Source of the DNA: Burkholderiales bacterium
GTDB taxonomy: Bacteria > Pseudomonadota > Gammaproteobacteria > Burkholderiales > SG8-39
Assembly (NCBI GenBank): GCA_027457185.1
Contig: DAIDTN010000031.1
Span: 1 to 15,850 of the forward strand
DNA: 15,850 bases
Direction of reading: 5' to 3'
Position numbers and translations under genes: made by a program
Notes under the pieces: generated by a model
What the model was told of the DNA's origin: nothing
Databases searched by the model: none
Seen by the model: only the letters and a program-made list of their open reading frames with translations
In this document: positions 1-7,471 of the stretch, one piece after another
Position numbering within the stretch: the stretch's first letter is position 1
Layout: each line of letters opens with the position of its first letter

Positions 1-1
1 G

Positions 2-697
2 GTCGGACAATTTGGTGTGCGCGCCGGACCGATGATGGCTTCGTTCGACATCTTCGAAATCGAGCTGACCGGCCGTGGATCCCACGCCGCCCTGCCGCAT
101 ACGGGCATCGACCCGATAGTCGCGGCATCGGCGCTGGTGCAAGCGCTGCAGACCATCACCAGCCGCAATGTCGATCCGGTCGAATCGGCGGTGGTCACGG
201 TCACCCAGATTCACTCCGGCGATACCTGGAACGTGATTCCGGATGCGGCGGTCCTGCGCGGCACCGCGCGCGCCTTCAAGCCCGACGTTCAGGATCTAAT
301 CGAGCAGCGGCTGCGCGAGATCTGCGTTGGCATTGCCGCCGCGTTTGGCGCCCAAGCCAAAGTGCGCTATGAACGCCGTTACCCGCCGCTCATCAACGCG
401 GAGCCCGAAGCCAAAGTCTGCGCATCGGTCATGCAGGCGATGGTCGGCGCGGAAAACGTGCTGCGTGTTCCGCCGGTAATGGGCTCGGAGGACTTCGCCT
501 TCATGCTGCAGGCAAAGCCGGGCTGCTATGTCTTCGTCGGCAACGGGCCGGCCGAGGGCGGCTGCATGCTGCATAATCCGCGCTACGATTTCAACGACGA
601 AGTATTGCCGCTGGGCGCGAGCTACTGGGCAAATCTCGTGGAACACGTGCTTGCCGCGAGCGTGCAAGAGTCAACTCCAAGCGCTCGATTTCCTTAA
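2..697 (+). CDS. M20 family metallopeptidase/amidohydrolase (hippurate hydrolase-like), 5' end missing
   Basis: The frame is open from base 2 and ends at TAA 695-697, so this is the C-terminal 231 residues of a protein usually about 390-400 residues long. Seen: the start of the lid/dimerisation domain with GRGSHAALPH, the GIDPIVAAS helix, VTVTQIHSG, and WNVIPDAAVLRGTAR. Near the end are the M20D-type GSEDFAFML stretch and HNPRYDFND, whose histidine is a conserved metal ligand in the family. The first metal ligands and the catalytic glutamate would lie upstream of the window. Family knowledge: M20D enzymes hydrolyse N-acyl amino acids such as hippurate or indole-acetyl amino acids, with a two-metal centre, in the cytoplasm. 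The exact substrate cannot be read from sequence. An internal GTG at 17 is not a plausible start because homology-like sequence (GQFGVRAGPMMAS) runs through it. The quinone oxidoreductase gene follows 29 bases later, probably co-transcribed. Confidence 0.9.
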   Translation, partial: VGQFGVRAGPMMASFDIFEIELTGRGSHAALPHTGIDPIVAASALVQALQTITSRNVDPVESAVVTVTQIHSGDTWNVIPDAAVLRGTARAFKPDVQDLIEQRLREICVGIAAAFGAQAKVRYERRYPPLINAEPEAKVCASVMQAMVGAENVLRVPPVMGSEDFAFMLQAKPGCYVFVGNGPAEGGCMLHNPRYDFNDEVLPLGASYWANLVEHVLAASVQESTPSARFP

Positions 698-726
698 TCT
701 GCAGCGGGCCAACAGGAGCACCACGC

Positions 727-1711
727 ATGTTTTACATAGACCACGGAAAGGGCGGTCCCGCCGACATATTGAAACTGACGGAAGGACCCAATCCGCAGTT
801 GCAAGCGGGCGAAGTCCTCGTCGAAGTAAGCTATGCCGGCGTCAACCGCCCCGATCTGCTGCAGCGCTCCGGCAGTTATCCGCCGCCGCCGGGCGCGTCT
901 CCTGTACTCGGCCTCGAAGTAGCCGGTCGCGTCTGCGCCGTTGCGGCCGACGTGAAACAGTGGAAAACAGGTGACCTGGTATGCGCGCTCACGCCGGGCG
1001 GCGGCTATGCCGAATACTGCGCGGTGCCGGCGCCGCACTGTCTGCCCATTCCCAATGGGCCTGTCTTCGCGCGAAGCGGCAGCCCTTCCGGAAAATTTTT
1101 TCACGGTCTGGACCAACGTGTTTGACCGCGGCCGACTGAAAGCGGGAGAGACCTTCTTCGTGCATGGCGGCTCCAGCGGCATCGGGCTCACCGCCATCCA
1201 GCTGGCCAAGGCCTTCGGCGCGACCGTCTACACGACCGTGGGCAACGGCGAAAAAGCGGGGTTCTGCCGCAGCATCGGGGCGGATGCCGCCATCAATTAC
1301 CGCGAGCAGGATTTCGTCGCGGAAATCGCGCAACTCACGAACAAGAAAGGCGTGGATCTGATTTTGGACATGGTGGGCGGCCCGTATATAGAGAAAAACC
1401 TGAAATCGCTGGCGTTGGACGGGCGATTGGTGCAAATCGCGTTTCTGCAAGGCAGCAATGTCGCGCTGGATTTCCTGCCGATCATGATCAAGCGCATCAC
1501 CTTCACCGGTTCCACCCTGCGACCGCGCACCGTGGCGCAGAAAGCCGCGATCGCGCAGGACTTGCATAAACAGGTCTGGCCGCTGCTCGAATCGGGCGAG
1601 GTAAAGCCGGTAATCCACGCCACATTCCCGCTGAAGGACGCGAAGCGCGCGCATGAGCTGATGGAGTCGAGCAAGCACATCGGCAAGATCATGCTGGAAG
1701 TGAAACGCTAG
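727..1711 (+). pseudogene. NAD(P)H:quinone oxidoreductase, PIG3/zinc-free MDR family, one-base frameshift
   Basis: Zinc-independent medium-chain reductase that reduces quinones with NAD(P)H in the cytoplasm. The N-terminal part is in one frame (727-1060): GVNRPDLLQRSG, YPPPPGASPVLGLEVAG, GGGYAEYC. The rest is in the next frame (from about 1059): EAAALPENFFTVWTNVFDRG, the nucleotide-binding loop HGGSSGIGLTAIQLAK, DLILDMVGGPY, and the C-terminal HIGKIMLEV. Joined, they give about 327 residues, the usual family length, with nothing missing. The join falls at PIPNG/LSSREAAALP, where AATGGGCCTG would read in frame if it were AATGGCCTG, so one extra G at about 1056-1059 explains the break. An aggag ribosome-binding site at 714-718 lies 8 bases before ATG 727. 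Stop is TAG at 1709-1711. The gene converges on dsbD with 43 bases between them. Unrepaired, translation would end at 1125 after 132 residues, without the cofactor domain. Confidence 0.88.
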
Positions 1712-1754
1712 GCCGCCCGCTGTCCTCGCTGAACCGCCGGAGAATTTCAGGCAA

Positions 1755-3527
1755 TCACTGCGCGGCGGCTCGGTCGAGTGTGGCAAGGAAAGCATCCGCC
1801 TGCTGGTAACCGATTACCCGCAGCCCCTCGACCTCCCTGCCCTGCCGATCGAAGAAAATGATGCCGGGCGGCCCGAACAGACTGAAGCGCTTGAGCAGGG
1901 CCTTGTCTTCGGACGAATTGGCGGTGACATCTGCCTGCAACAGCAGCATCTGCCCCATCTTCGCCTTCACCCGCGCGTCGGTGAAAGTGAAGGCTTCCAT
2001 TTCCTTGCACGATCCGCACCAGGCGGCGTAGAAATCGAGCATCACCGGTCTGCCGGGAGCCTGAAGCTTCGCATCGAGTTCGGCCACGTTTCTCACGCGG
2101 GTGAAACGCGGCGCCTGCGCCCCGTTCTCGCCACTTCCGGTGAGCCCGGCGAGCGGCCGCAGCACGTCGCGGCTGCCGGCAAACGCGCCGATCGCAAGCG
2201 CCGTACCGGCAAGCAGCGCCAGGAAACCCACGCCTTTCCACAGGCGCGCGGCGGTCCCGGCGTCGGGCGGCAAAGAGTCGATCGCGCGCAATACCATGGC
2301 CGAGCCAATAAGCAGCGCCGCCCAGGCGAACATCTGCACGGCCACCGGCAGCACCGGAGCGACGATCCAGATTGCCACCGCAAGCAGCAGCACGCCGAAA
2401 AAATGCTTCACCGAGCGCATCCAGTGGCCGGACTTCGGCAGAAACGCGCCCTCGAACACGCCGACCAGGATTAACGGCACGCCCATGCCGATCGACATGG
2501 CGAACAGCGCAATGCCTCCGAGCATCACGTCGCGGGTCTGGCTGATGTAGAGCAGCGCCCCGGCCAGCGGCGCGGCCACGCAGGGGCTGACGATGGCTGC
2601 GGAAAATATGCCCATCAGCACCACCGCGCCTAGGTGTCCGCCTTTGAGCCGGTTGCTGGTTTCGGTAATCTTCGCATGAAACCCGGAGGGCAGCTGCAGC
2701 TAGTAGAAGCCGAACATCGACAGCGACAGCAGCACGAACACCATTGCGAAGGCGGACAACACCCAGGGATTCTGCAACGCCGCCGAGAGCAGATTGCCAG
2801 ACAGCGCCGCGCCGACGCCGATCCCGGTATAGGTAAGCGACATGCCCAGCACATAGGCGGCGGAGAGCGTGAACGCGCGCGTACGGGTGGCGTTGCGGCC
2901 TTCACCGACGATAATGCCAGACAGAATCGGGATCATCGGCAACACGCAGGGCGTGAATGTGAGCAGAACGCCGGCGCCGAAAAACGCCGCGGCGATCAGC
3001 CACAGGCTGCCCGAGGCGAGCAAGCGCTCGAAACGCGCTTCGTCGTTGACCACGCCGCCCGTGCCGGACGCAGGCGACGCCGCGGAGGCATTGCCTGCGG
3101 CGGGGAGATCGATGTCGACCGTTTGCTGCTGCGGCACGTAGCACACACCCACATCGGCGCAACCCTGGGAGGTAACCGTGAGCTTGAGCCTGTTGGTGGA
3201 CGCATCGCGCGTGAGCGGCAGGCGGATGCGCAGCTCCTTGCGATAGGTCTCGACTTTGCCGAAAAATTCGTCGTTGTGGACGTCGCCTTGGGGAAACTGC
3301 GCCGTGCCCAGCTTTACCGTAGCCGGCTCGGCGGCGAATTTGAATTTGCTGCGGTAAAGATAATAGCCGTCGGCGATGTTGTAGCGCACCTCGAGCGTGT
3401 TCGCGTCTAGGGCATGCGCCGAAAACTTGAACGCGACATCGGGCTGTAGCAGATCCTGCGCGGCTGCAAACCCGTGCAGCGATAAGGCGAGCAATAAAGC
3501 GACGATTCGGAACAGTTTGGATTGCAT
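1755..3527 (-). pseudogene. dsbD: Thiol:disulfide interchange protein DsbD, interrupted by an in-frame TAG at 2700-2702
   Basis: DsbD moves electrons from cytoplasmic thioredoxin across the inner membrane to periplasmic thiol proteins (DsbC, and CcmG for cytochrome c maturation). The frame from ATG 3527 to TGA 1755 covers all three domains. There is a signal peptide (MQSKLFRIVALLLALSLHGF, then AAAQ) and a periplasmic domain with the C123/C129 pair (GCADVGVCY). The membrane domain has C194 (FTPCVLPMIP) and C316 (IVSPC). The C-terminal thioredoxin domain has WCGSCK (C504/C507). All six redox cysteines are present, and total length (about 590 codons) is close to the family. Codon 276 is TAG, in MFGFY-stop-LQLPS. 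The conserved family sequence there is commonly ELQLPS, so GAG to TAG is the likely change, with no frame change. As written, the product stops after 275 residues and loses the thioredoxin domain and half the membrane core. It lies 15 bases after cutA, as in many proteobacteria. Confidence 0.93.
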
Positions 3528-3542
3528 AGGTAGATTCTGGGG

Positions 3543-3872
3543 TCAGGCCGGAGCGCCGGCGCGCGTTTCGGATACGATCCACTGCAAATAGCCCGGCAGG
3601 CCGCGAACGATAGGGACCGCAATTATCTCGGGAAGTTCATAAGGATGGTTAGCGCGGATCAACACTTCCAGTTCAGCGTAGCGGTCCTGCGCGGTTTTGA
3701 TCAGCAGCGGATGCTCCTCGTCATGCTGAATTTCCCCGTGCCAGCGATAGACGGAACCGCACGCGGGAAGCAGATTGACGCAGGCGGCCAGGCGCTGCTC
3801 AATGAGCAGTGCCGCAAGTTTTTCCGCGCTTGCGCGGTCCGGCAGGTTGGTAACGACGAGCAAGCTGTCCAT
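3543..3872 (-). CDS. cutA: CutA1 divalent-cation tolerance protein
   Basis: A 109-residue protein of the usual CutA length. Family motifs are all visible: MDSLLVVTNLPD at the start, AEKLAALLIEQRLAACVNLLP, the YRWHGEI strand, LLIKTAQDRY, and HPYELPEIIAVPI followed by GYLQWIV. CutA forms a very stable ferredoxin-fold trimer related to PII signalling proteins. It was named for copper tolerance, but its molecular role is still unsettled. The gene sits between the SDR gene (15 bases upstream) and dsbD (15 bases downstream) on the same strand, so the three are probably one operon. The ribosome-binding site before ATG 3872 is weak (gaagct). Stop is TGA at 3543-3545. I see no defect. Confidence 0.95.
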   Translation of the reverse strand: MDSLLVVTNLPDRASAEKLAALLIEQRLAACVNLLPACGSVYRWHGEIQHDEEHPLLIKTAQDRYAELEVLIRANHPYELPEIIAVPIVRGLPGYLQWIVSETRAGAPA

Positions 3873-3887
3873 AGCTTCGGCTGCGAT

Positions 3888-4757
3888 TCAGTTCGTCGCG
3901 ACCTTCGGCACGCCGTCGTAGACGCTGGGGTAACGCAGCCGTACGCCGAGTTCGGTTTTCATGCGCGTATTGACCAGACGGCGCGATTCGCGCATGAACG
4001 ACAGCAGTCCTGCGGAAATTGCGCCCGCCTCGGCTGCCGCGCGCGAGATGCGCGGCGGGCGCGGCAGACCTGCGCGTTCGGCCACCAGATCGAAATAATC
4101 GCCCATCTTCATTTCGCTGTCGTCGCTCGCATTGTATGCGCGACCGGGCGCAGCGCGCGCCAGCGCCGTCGCGCAGATAGCGGCAAGGTCGTCGGCGTGG
4201 ATGTGATTGGTATAGACATCATCCTCCTCGCGCAAAACCGGCGCGCCGCGCTGCAACTGCACCAGCGGTAATCGCTCTGCCGCATAGATTCCGGGCACGC
4301 GCAGCACCGCCACCGCCACGCCGCTTTGCTCACCCCAGTCGAGCAGTGTGCGCTCCGCGTCGGCGCGCCGCGCCCCGCGCGGGCTCTGCGGCGCCAGCGG
4401 CCGGTCCTCGTCCACCCAGGCGCCGCCGCAATCTCCGTAGACGCCGCTGGTACTGATGTAGACCAGGCGCTCGGGCGGGCGCGGCGCGAGCGCAGCGATC
4501 AGATTGGCGCTGCGCTGGTCGCGCTCCCCGCTGTCGCCCGGCGGCGCCAGATGCAATACCAGGTCCGCCACTCCGGCCAGCGGCGCCAGCGTCGCCGGGC
4601 TATCGAGATCACCTGCGATCGGCTTCGCGCCATGGGCGGCAATGCGCTCGGCCCGGTCAGCCGCGCGCACCAGTCCGAAGACTTGGTAACTGCGCGCGAG
4701 TTGCGGCAATGCGCGTAGCGCGATATCGCCGCAACCAACGATGAGCAGCCTCTTCAT
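3888..4757 (-). CDS. Atypical SDR/NAD-dependent epimerase family protein (YeeZ-like)
   Basis: A 289-residue Rossmann-fold protein of the extended/atypical short-chain dehydrogenase type. The N-terminus has the dinucleotide-binding loop VGCGDIALRAL (residues 7-17), in which the third glycine of GxGxxG is alanine. Next come AGDLDSPATLAPL (acidic residue after the strand), VLHLAPPG, and YISTSGVYGD at 100-109, typical of epimerase-like SDRs. NHIHADDLAAICATAL and the YNASDD stretch match the sugar-nucleotide epimerase relatives. The substrate is unknown; E. coli YeeZ is the nearest named relative I recognise. It appears to be the first gene of an SDR-cutA-dsbD operon. There is no Shine-Dalgarno sequence before ATG 4757, and a good -10 box lies only six bases upstream, so the mRNA may be leaderless. 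Confidence 0.85.
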   Translation of the reverse strand: MKRLLIVGCGDIALRALPQLARSYQVFGLVRAADRAERIAAHGAKPIAGDLDSPATLAPLAGVADLVLHLAPPGDSGERDQRSANLIAALAPRPPERLVYISTSGVYGDCGGAWVDEDRPLAPQSPRGARRADAERTLLDWGEQSGVAVAVLRVPGIYAAERLPLVQLQRGAPVLREEDDVYTNHIHADDLAAICATALARAAPGRAYNASDDSEMKMGDYFDLVAERAGLPRPPRISRAAAEAGAISAGLLSFMRESRRLVNTRMKTELGVRLRYPSVYDGVPKVATN

Positions 4758-4769
4758 AGTAAAATTGTA
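4755..4769 (-). promoter_or_regulatory. Candidate -10 box abutting the start codon (leaderless promoter)
   Basis: On the - strand the bases before the SDR start codon read TACAATTTTACT-ATG. TACAAT (4764-4769) is one base from the sigma-70 consensus TATAAT. A start point six or seven bases downstream of it would fall on or next to the A of ATG 4757. I see no purine-rich Shine-Dalgarno before the ATG and no convincing -35 hexamer at 16-18 bases. Reading this as the operon promoter is inference. Confidence 0.45.
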
Positions 4770-4790
4770 CCCGCTCTCATCGTCTTAGTA

Positions 4791-4828
4791 TTGGAACCCG
4801 CTGCAAAATCCATTCTGCAGCGGGCCAA
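4791..4828. repeat. Inverted repeat in the divergent intergenic region
   Basis: CCCGCTGCA (4797-4805) and TGCAGCGGG (4816-4824) are perfect complements around a 10-base loop. The stem continues with TTGG (4791-4794) against CCAA (4825-4828) past a two-base bulge. It lies between the divergent SDR and AscD-like genes, just upstream of the candidate -10 box on the - strand. It could be an operator or an RNA stem in the + strand leader. There is no T-run after it, so it does not look like an intrinsic terminator. Confidence 0.6.
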
Positions 4829-4832
4829 TCCA

Positions 4833-4887
4833 GGGGCGCATGAGGGACGAGGCAGAGTGGAAAAGGCCCACCCCGTCCCTCGGCCCC
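4833..4887 (+). promoter_or_regulatory. Long stem-loop in the leader of the AscD-like gene
   Basis: GAGGGACG (4842-4849) pairs with CGTCCCTC (4874-4881). Inside, GTGG (4857-4860) pairs with CCAC (4868-4871). Outside, GGGGC (4833-4837) pairs with GCCCC (4883-4887). That gives three stacked helices of 5, 8 and 4 base pairs ending about 25 bases before ATG 4913. I do not recognise a known riboswitch consensus in it. It overlaps the N-terminal extension that would be made if ATG 4840 were used, which is an argument against that start. Confidence 0.4.
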
Positions 4888-4912
4888 GTCCTATTGAAAC
4901 AGGTTATCGCTC

Positions 4913-5943
4913 ATGTCCTTTCAAGTCACATCCGGCCCAGCGGCCACAGCTTTCATGTGCAGCCCGACGAAACCGTGCTCGTCGCTGCGCTGCGCGAGGG
5001 TTTCAGCCTCGCCTACGGCTGCCGCAACGGCGCCTGCGGCAGTTGTAAAGGCAAGCTGCTCGGGGGCGAGATCGATTACGGCAAGCATTCGGATACCGCG
5101 CTGACCGCCGCCGAGCAGGCGAACGGCCTGGCGCTTTTCTGCGTCGCTCGCCCCTTGAGCGACATCGTCATCGAATGCCGCGAGGTCGGCGCGATCAAGG
5201 ATCAACAGATCAAAATCCTGCCTTGTCGCGTACAGTCCATCGACAAGCCTGCGCCGGACGTGGCGGTGATTTCCCTCAAGCTTCCGGCAAACGAGCGCCT
5301 GCAATATCTTGCCGGGCAGTATATCGAGTTTCTGCTCAAGGACGGCAAACGGCGCAGCTATTCCATGGCCAATGCCCCGCATGACGACGCGCTGCTGCAA
5401 ATTCACGTGCGCCACCTTGCCGGGGGCCTGTTCACCGACCACGTGTTCGAAAAGATGAAGGCGCGCGACATCCTGCGCTTCGAAGGACCGCACGGCACGT
5501 TCTTTCTGCGCGAGGACAGCGACAAGCCGATGGTGCTGCTCGCCAGCGGCACCGGCTTTGCGCCGATCAAGGCGATTGTCGAGCACGCGCTGTACCAGGG
5601 CATCACGCGCCCAATGACCCTGTATTGGGGCGGTCGCCGCCCGCGCGATCTGTACCTGGATAAGCTCGCCCGGAACTGGGCGGCAGAACACGCGCATTTC
5701 AAGTATGTGCCGGTGGTGTCCGACGCGCTGCCGGAGGACGCCTGGACCGGACGCAGCGGTTTCGTCCATCGCGCCGTGATCGAGGATTTTCCCGATCTCT
5801 CCGGCCACCAGGTATACGCCTGCGGTGCACCGGTGGTAATCGAAGCGGCGCGGCGCGACTTCAGCGCCCTGTGCTCGTTGCCGCCGGAGGCGTTCTATGC
5901 CGACTCATTCACCACCGAGGCCGACCTGGCCAAGGTGAAGTGA
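4913..5943 (+). CDS. Ferredoxin-type NAD(P)H reductase, AscD-like (CDP-6-deoxy-delta-3,4-glucoseen reductase family), probable frameshift near the start
   Basis: A single-chain electron-transfer flavoprotein with three modules. The plant-type 2Fe-2S domain has YGCRNGACGSCKGK and a fourth cysteine in ALFCVARP (C37, C42, C45, C77 from ATG 4913). The FAD domain has RRSYSMANAP. The NAD domain has LLASGTGFAPIKAI and YACGAPVVIEAARRD. Such proteins pass electrons from NAD(P)H through FAD to an iron-sulfur partner. The AscD name reflects homology; no deoxysugar genes are nearby, so the partner is unknown. The family N-terminus resembles MSFQVT-IRPSGHSF, but here MSFQVT (ATG 4913) is one frame off from IRPSGHSF onward (frame of 4930). 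One missing base between 4929 and 4930 restores a 343-residue protein. Without a repair, the open frame begins at ATG 4840 and gives 367 residues with an unusual 30-residue start. Stop is TGA at 5941-5943. Confidence 0.87.
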
Positions 5944-5948
5944 GCGCT

Positions 5949-5974
5949 GGCCGGCGCCGCAATGGTAGCCGGCC
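5949..5974. other. Hairpin between convergent genes
   Basis: GGCCGGC (5949-5955) and GCCGGCC (5968-5974) form a 7 bp stem with a 12-base loop in the 41-base gap between the stops of the AscD-like gene (+) and livF (-). Its position suits a two-way transcription stop, but neither side has a T-run, so intrinsic termination is doubtful. Confidence 0.35.
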
Positions 5975-5984
5975 CTCGGGGCAC

Positions 5985-6707
5985 TCAATCGGTTTCGCCT
6001 AGATAGGCGGCACGTACTTTCGAGTCGCTGAGCAGTTCGCGCGCCGGCCCCGATAGCGTAATCAAGCCGGTTTCCATCACATAGCCGCGACTGCTGGCCT
6101 CCAGCGCCAACCTGGCGTTCTGTTCCACCAGCAGAATGGTCACGCCTTCCCTCGCCACGGCGCGTATGGTTTCGAATATCTTCTGCACCATCAGCGGGGC
6201 GAGTCCCATGCTGGGCTCGTCCAGCAGCAGCAGCTTCGGCCGGCTCATCAGGGCGCGGCCGATTGCGAGCATCTGCTGTTCACCGCCGGAGAGCGTGCCG
6301 GCAGACTGACCGCGCCGCTCGGCCAGACGCGGGAACAGATTGAACACGCGTTCCATATCCAGCTTCACCGCCGCGGCATCGCTGCGCACATAGGCACCCA
6401 TGGCGAGGTTTTCCGCAACGGTGAGCTGGCCGAACACGCCGCGGCCCTCCGGCACCAGGGCCAGGCCGCGGCGCACCAGCTGAAATGCGCGCAGGCCGCC
6501 GATCGGCGCGCCGTCGTAGAGGACCGCGTCCGCCGCAACCGGCAACATACCTGCGATGGCCTTGAGGGTGGTGGTCTTGCCCGCGCCGTTGGTGCCGATC
6601 AGGCACACCAGCTCGCCCTTTGGAACGCTGAGATCTATGCCTTTGACTGCCTTGATGCCGCCATAGGCGACCTCCAAGTGCCGCAATTAGAGCAGCTCCC
6701 CGCTCAT
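5985..6707 (-). CDS. livF: Branched-chain amino acid ABC transporter ATP-binding protein LivF, with an in-frame TAA at codon 7
   Basis: One of the two ATPase subunits driving the LIV/HAAT-type importer, on the cytoplasmic face. Seen: LEVAYGGIKAVKGIDL, Walker A GTNGAGKTT, the Q-loop region PEGRGVFGQLTVAENLAMG, signature LSGGEQQMLAIGRAL, Walker B LLLLDEPSMGLAPL and the H-loop-equivalent VEQNARLAL. The natural start is very likely ATG 6707, which overlaps the livG stop as ATGA (6704-6707). Reading from it gives MSGELL, then TAA (6687-6689), then LRHLEVAYGG in the same frame. A glutamate codon (GAA) there would fit the family. Translation could restart at TTG 6686, directly after the stop, giving 233 residues with all ATPase motifs intact, so function may survive. 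No clear ribosome-binding site serves that TTG. It is the last gene of the liv operon. Confidence 0.92.
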
Positions 6708-7471
6708 GCCGCCCCGCCCAGATACGCCTCGACCACGCGCGGGTCGCACTGAACTTCGCGCGGCGGGCCTTCGGCGATCTTGCGGCCGTAATCAAGCACC
6801 AGCACGCGATCGCACACCCTCATCACCAGTTTCATGTCGTGCTCGATCAGCAGGATCGTGATGCAGTCGGCGCGCACGCGCTGGAGCAGCTTTTCCAGCT
6901 CCAATGTTTCGGTGGCGTTCATGCCGGCGGCCGGCTCGTCCAGCGCCAGCAGCTTCGGCTCGGTCGCAAGGGCGCGCGCGATTTCCAGCCGCCGCTGGTC
7001 GCCGTAAGGCAGCTGCCGCGCCACGTCATTGGCGCGCGCGGCGATACCTACATAGCCGAGCAGTTCCGGCGAGCGCTTCTCGATCGCCGCCTCTTCCTCG
7101 AGCGTCGCGCGCGTGCGCAGGATCGCGCCGAATACGCCGGCGCGAGTGCGCACGTGCCGCCCTATCATCACGTTGTCCATGGCGGAGAGGTTGCCGAACA
7201 GGCGGATATTCTGGAACGTGCGCGCGATGCCGCGCGCGGCAATTTGATCGGGTCTGAGCCCGGCGAGCGGCTCGCCGGCAAAGCTGAAGCCTCCCGCATC
7301 GCACGGATAGATGCCAGTCAGCGTGTTAAACAACGTGGTCTTGCCGGCGCCATTGGGGCCGATCAGCCCGTAGATCTCGCCGCGATGGATGCTGAACCCG
7401 ATCTCGGCCAGCGCCAGCACCCCGCCGAAGCGCTTGTCCAGTCCTGCACATTCGAGCAGCGCTTCGCTCAT
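6704..7471 (-). CDS. livG: Branched-chain amino acid ABC transporter ATP-binding protein LivG
   Basis: The second ATPase subunit of the importer, 255 residues, the normal length. Walker A is GPNGAGKTT (38-46). The Q-loop region is GIARTFQNIRLFGNLSAMDN, followed by the LivG-typical insertion with VMIGRHVRTR. The signature is LPYGDQRRLEIARAL, where the usual LSGGQ is replaced by LPYGDQ as is normal for LivG. Walker B is LLALDEPAAGMN, and the H-loop is IEHDMKLVM. The C-terminus has the typical VVEAYLGG. ATG 7471 overlaps the livM stop (ATGA at 7468-7471), and its own TGA overlaps the natural livF start in the same way. That tight coupling argues for one translationally linked operon. Confidence 0.97.
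   Translation of the reverse strand: MSEALLECAGLDKRFGGVLALAEIGFSIHRGEIYGLIGPNGAGKTTLFNTLTGIYPCDAGGFSFAGEPLAGLRPDQIAARGIARTFQNIRLFGNLSAMDNVMIGRHVRTRAGVFGAILRTRATLEEEAAIEKRSPELLGYVGIAARANDVARQLPYGDQRRLEIARALATEPKLLALDEPAAGMNATETLELEKLLQRVRADCITILLIEHDMKLVMRVCDRVLVLDYGRKIAEGPPREVQCDPRVVEAYLGGAA

Noticed and set aside
4840..4912. N-terminal extension of the AscD-like protein from ATG 4840
   Set aside because: The sequence before IRPSGHSF does not resemble the family, it overlaps a strong stem-loop, and MSFQVT in the neighbouring frame matches the expected start. Kept only as an alternative.
5949..5974. Two-way intrinsic terminator between the AscD-like gene and livF
   Set aside because: The stem is real, but no T-run follows on either strand, so it is listed only as a hairpin.
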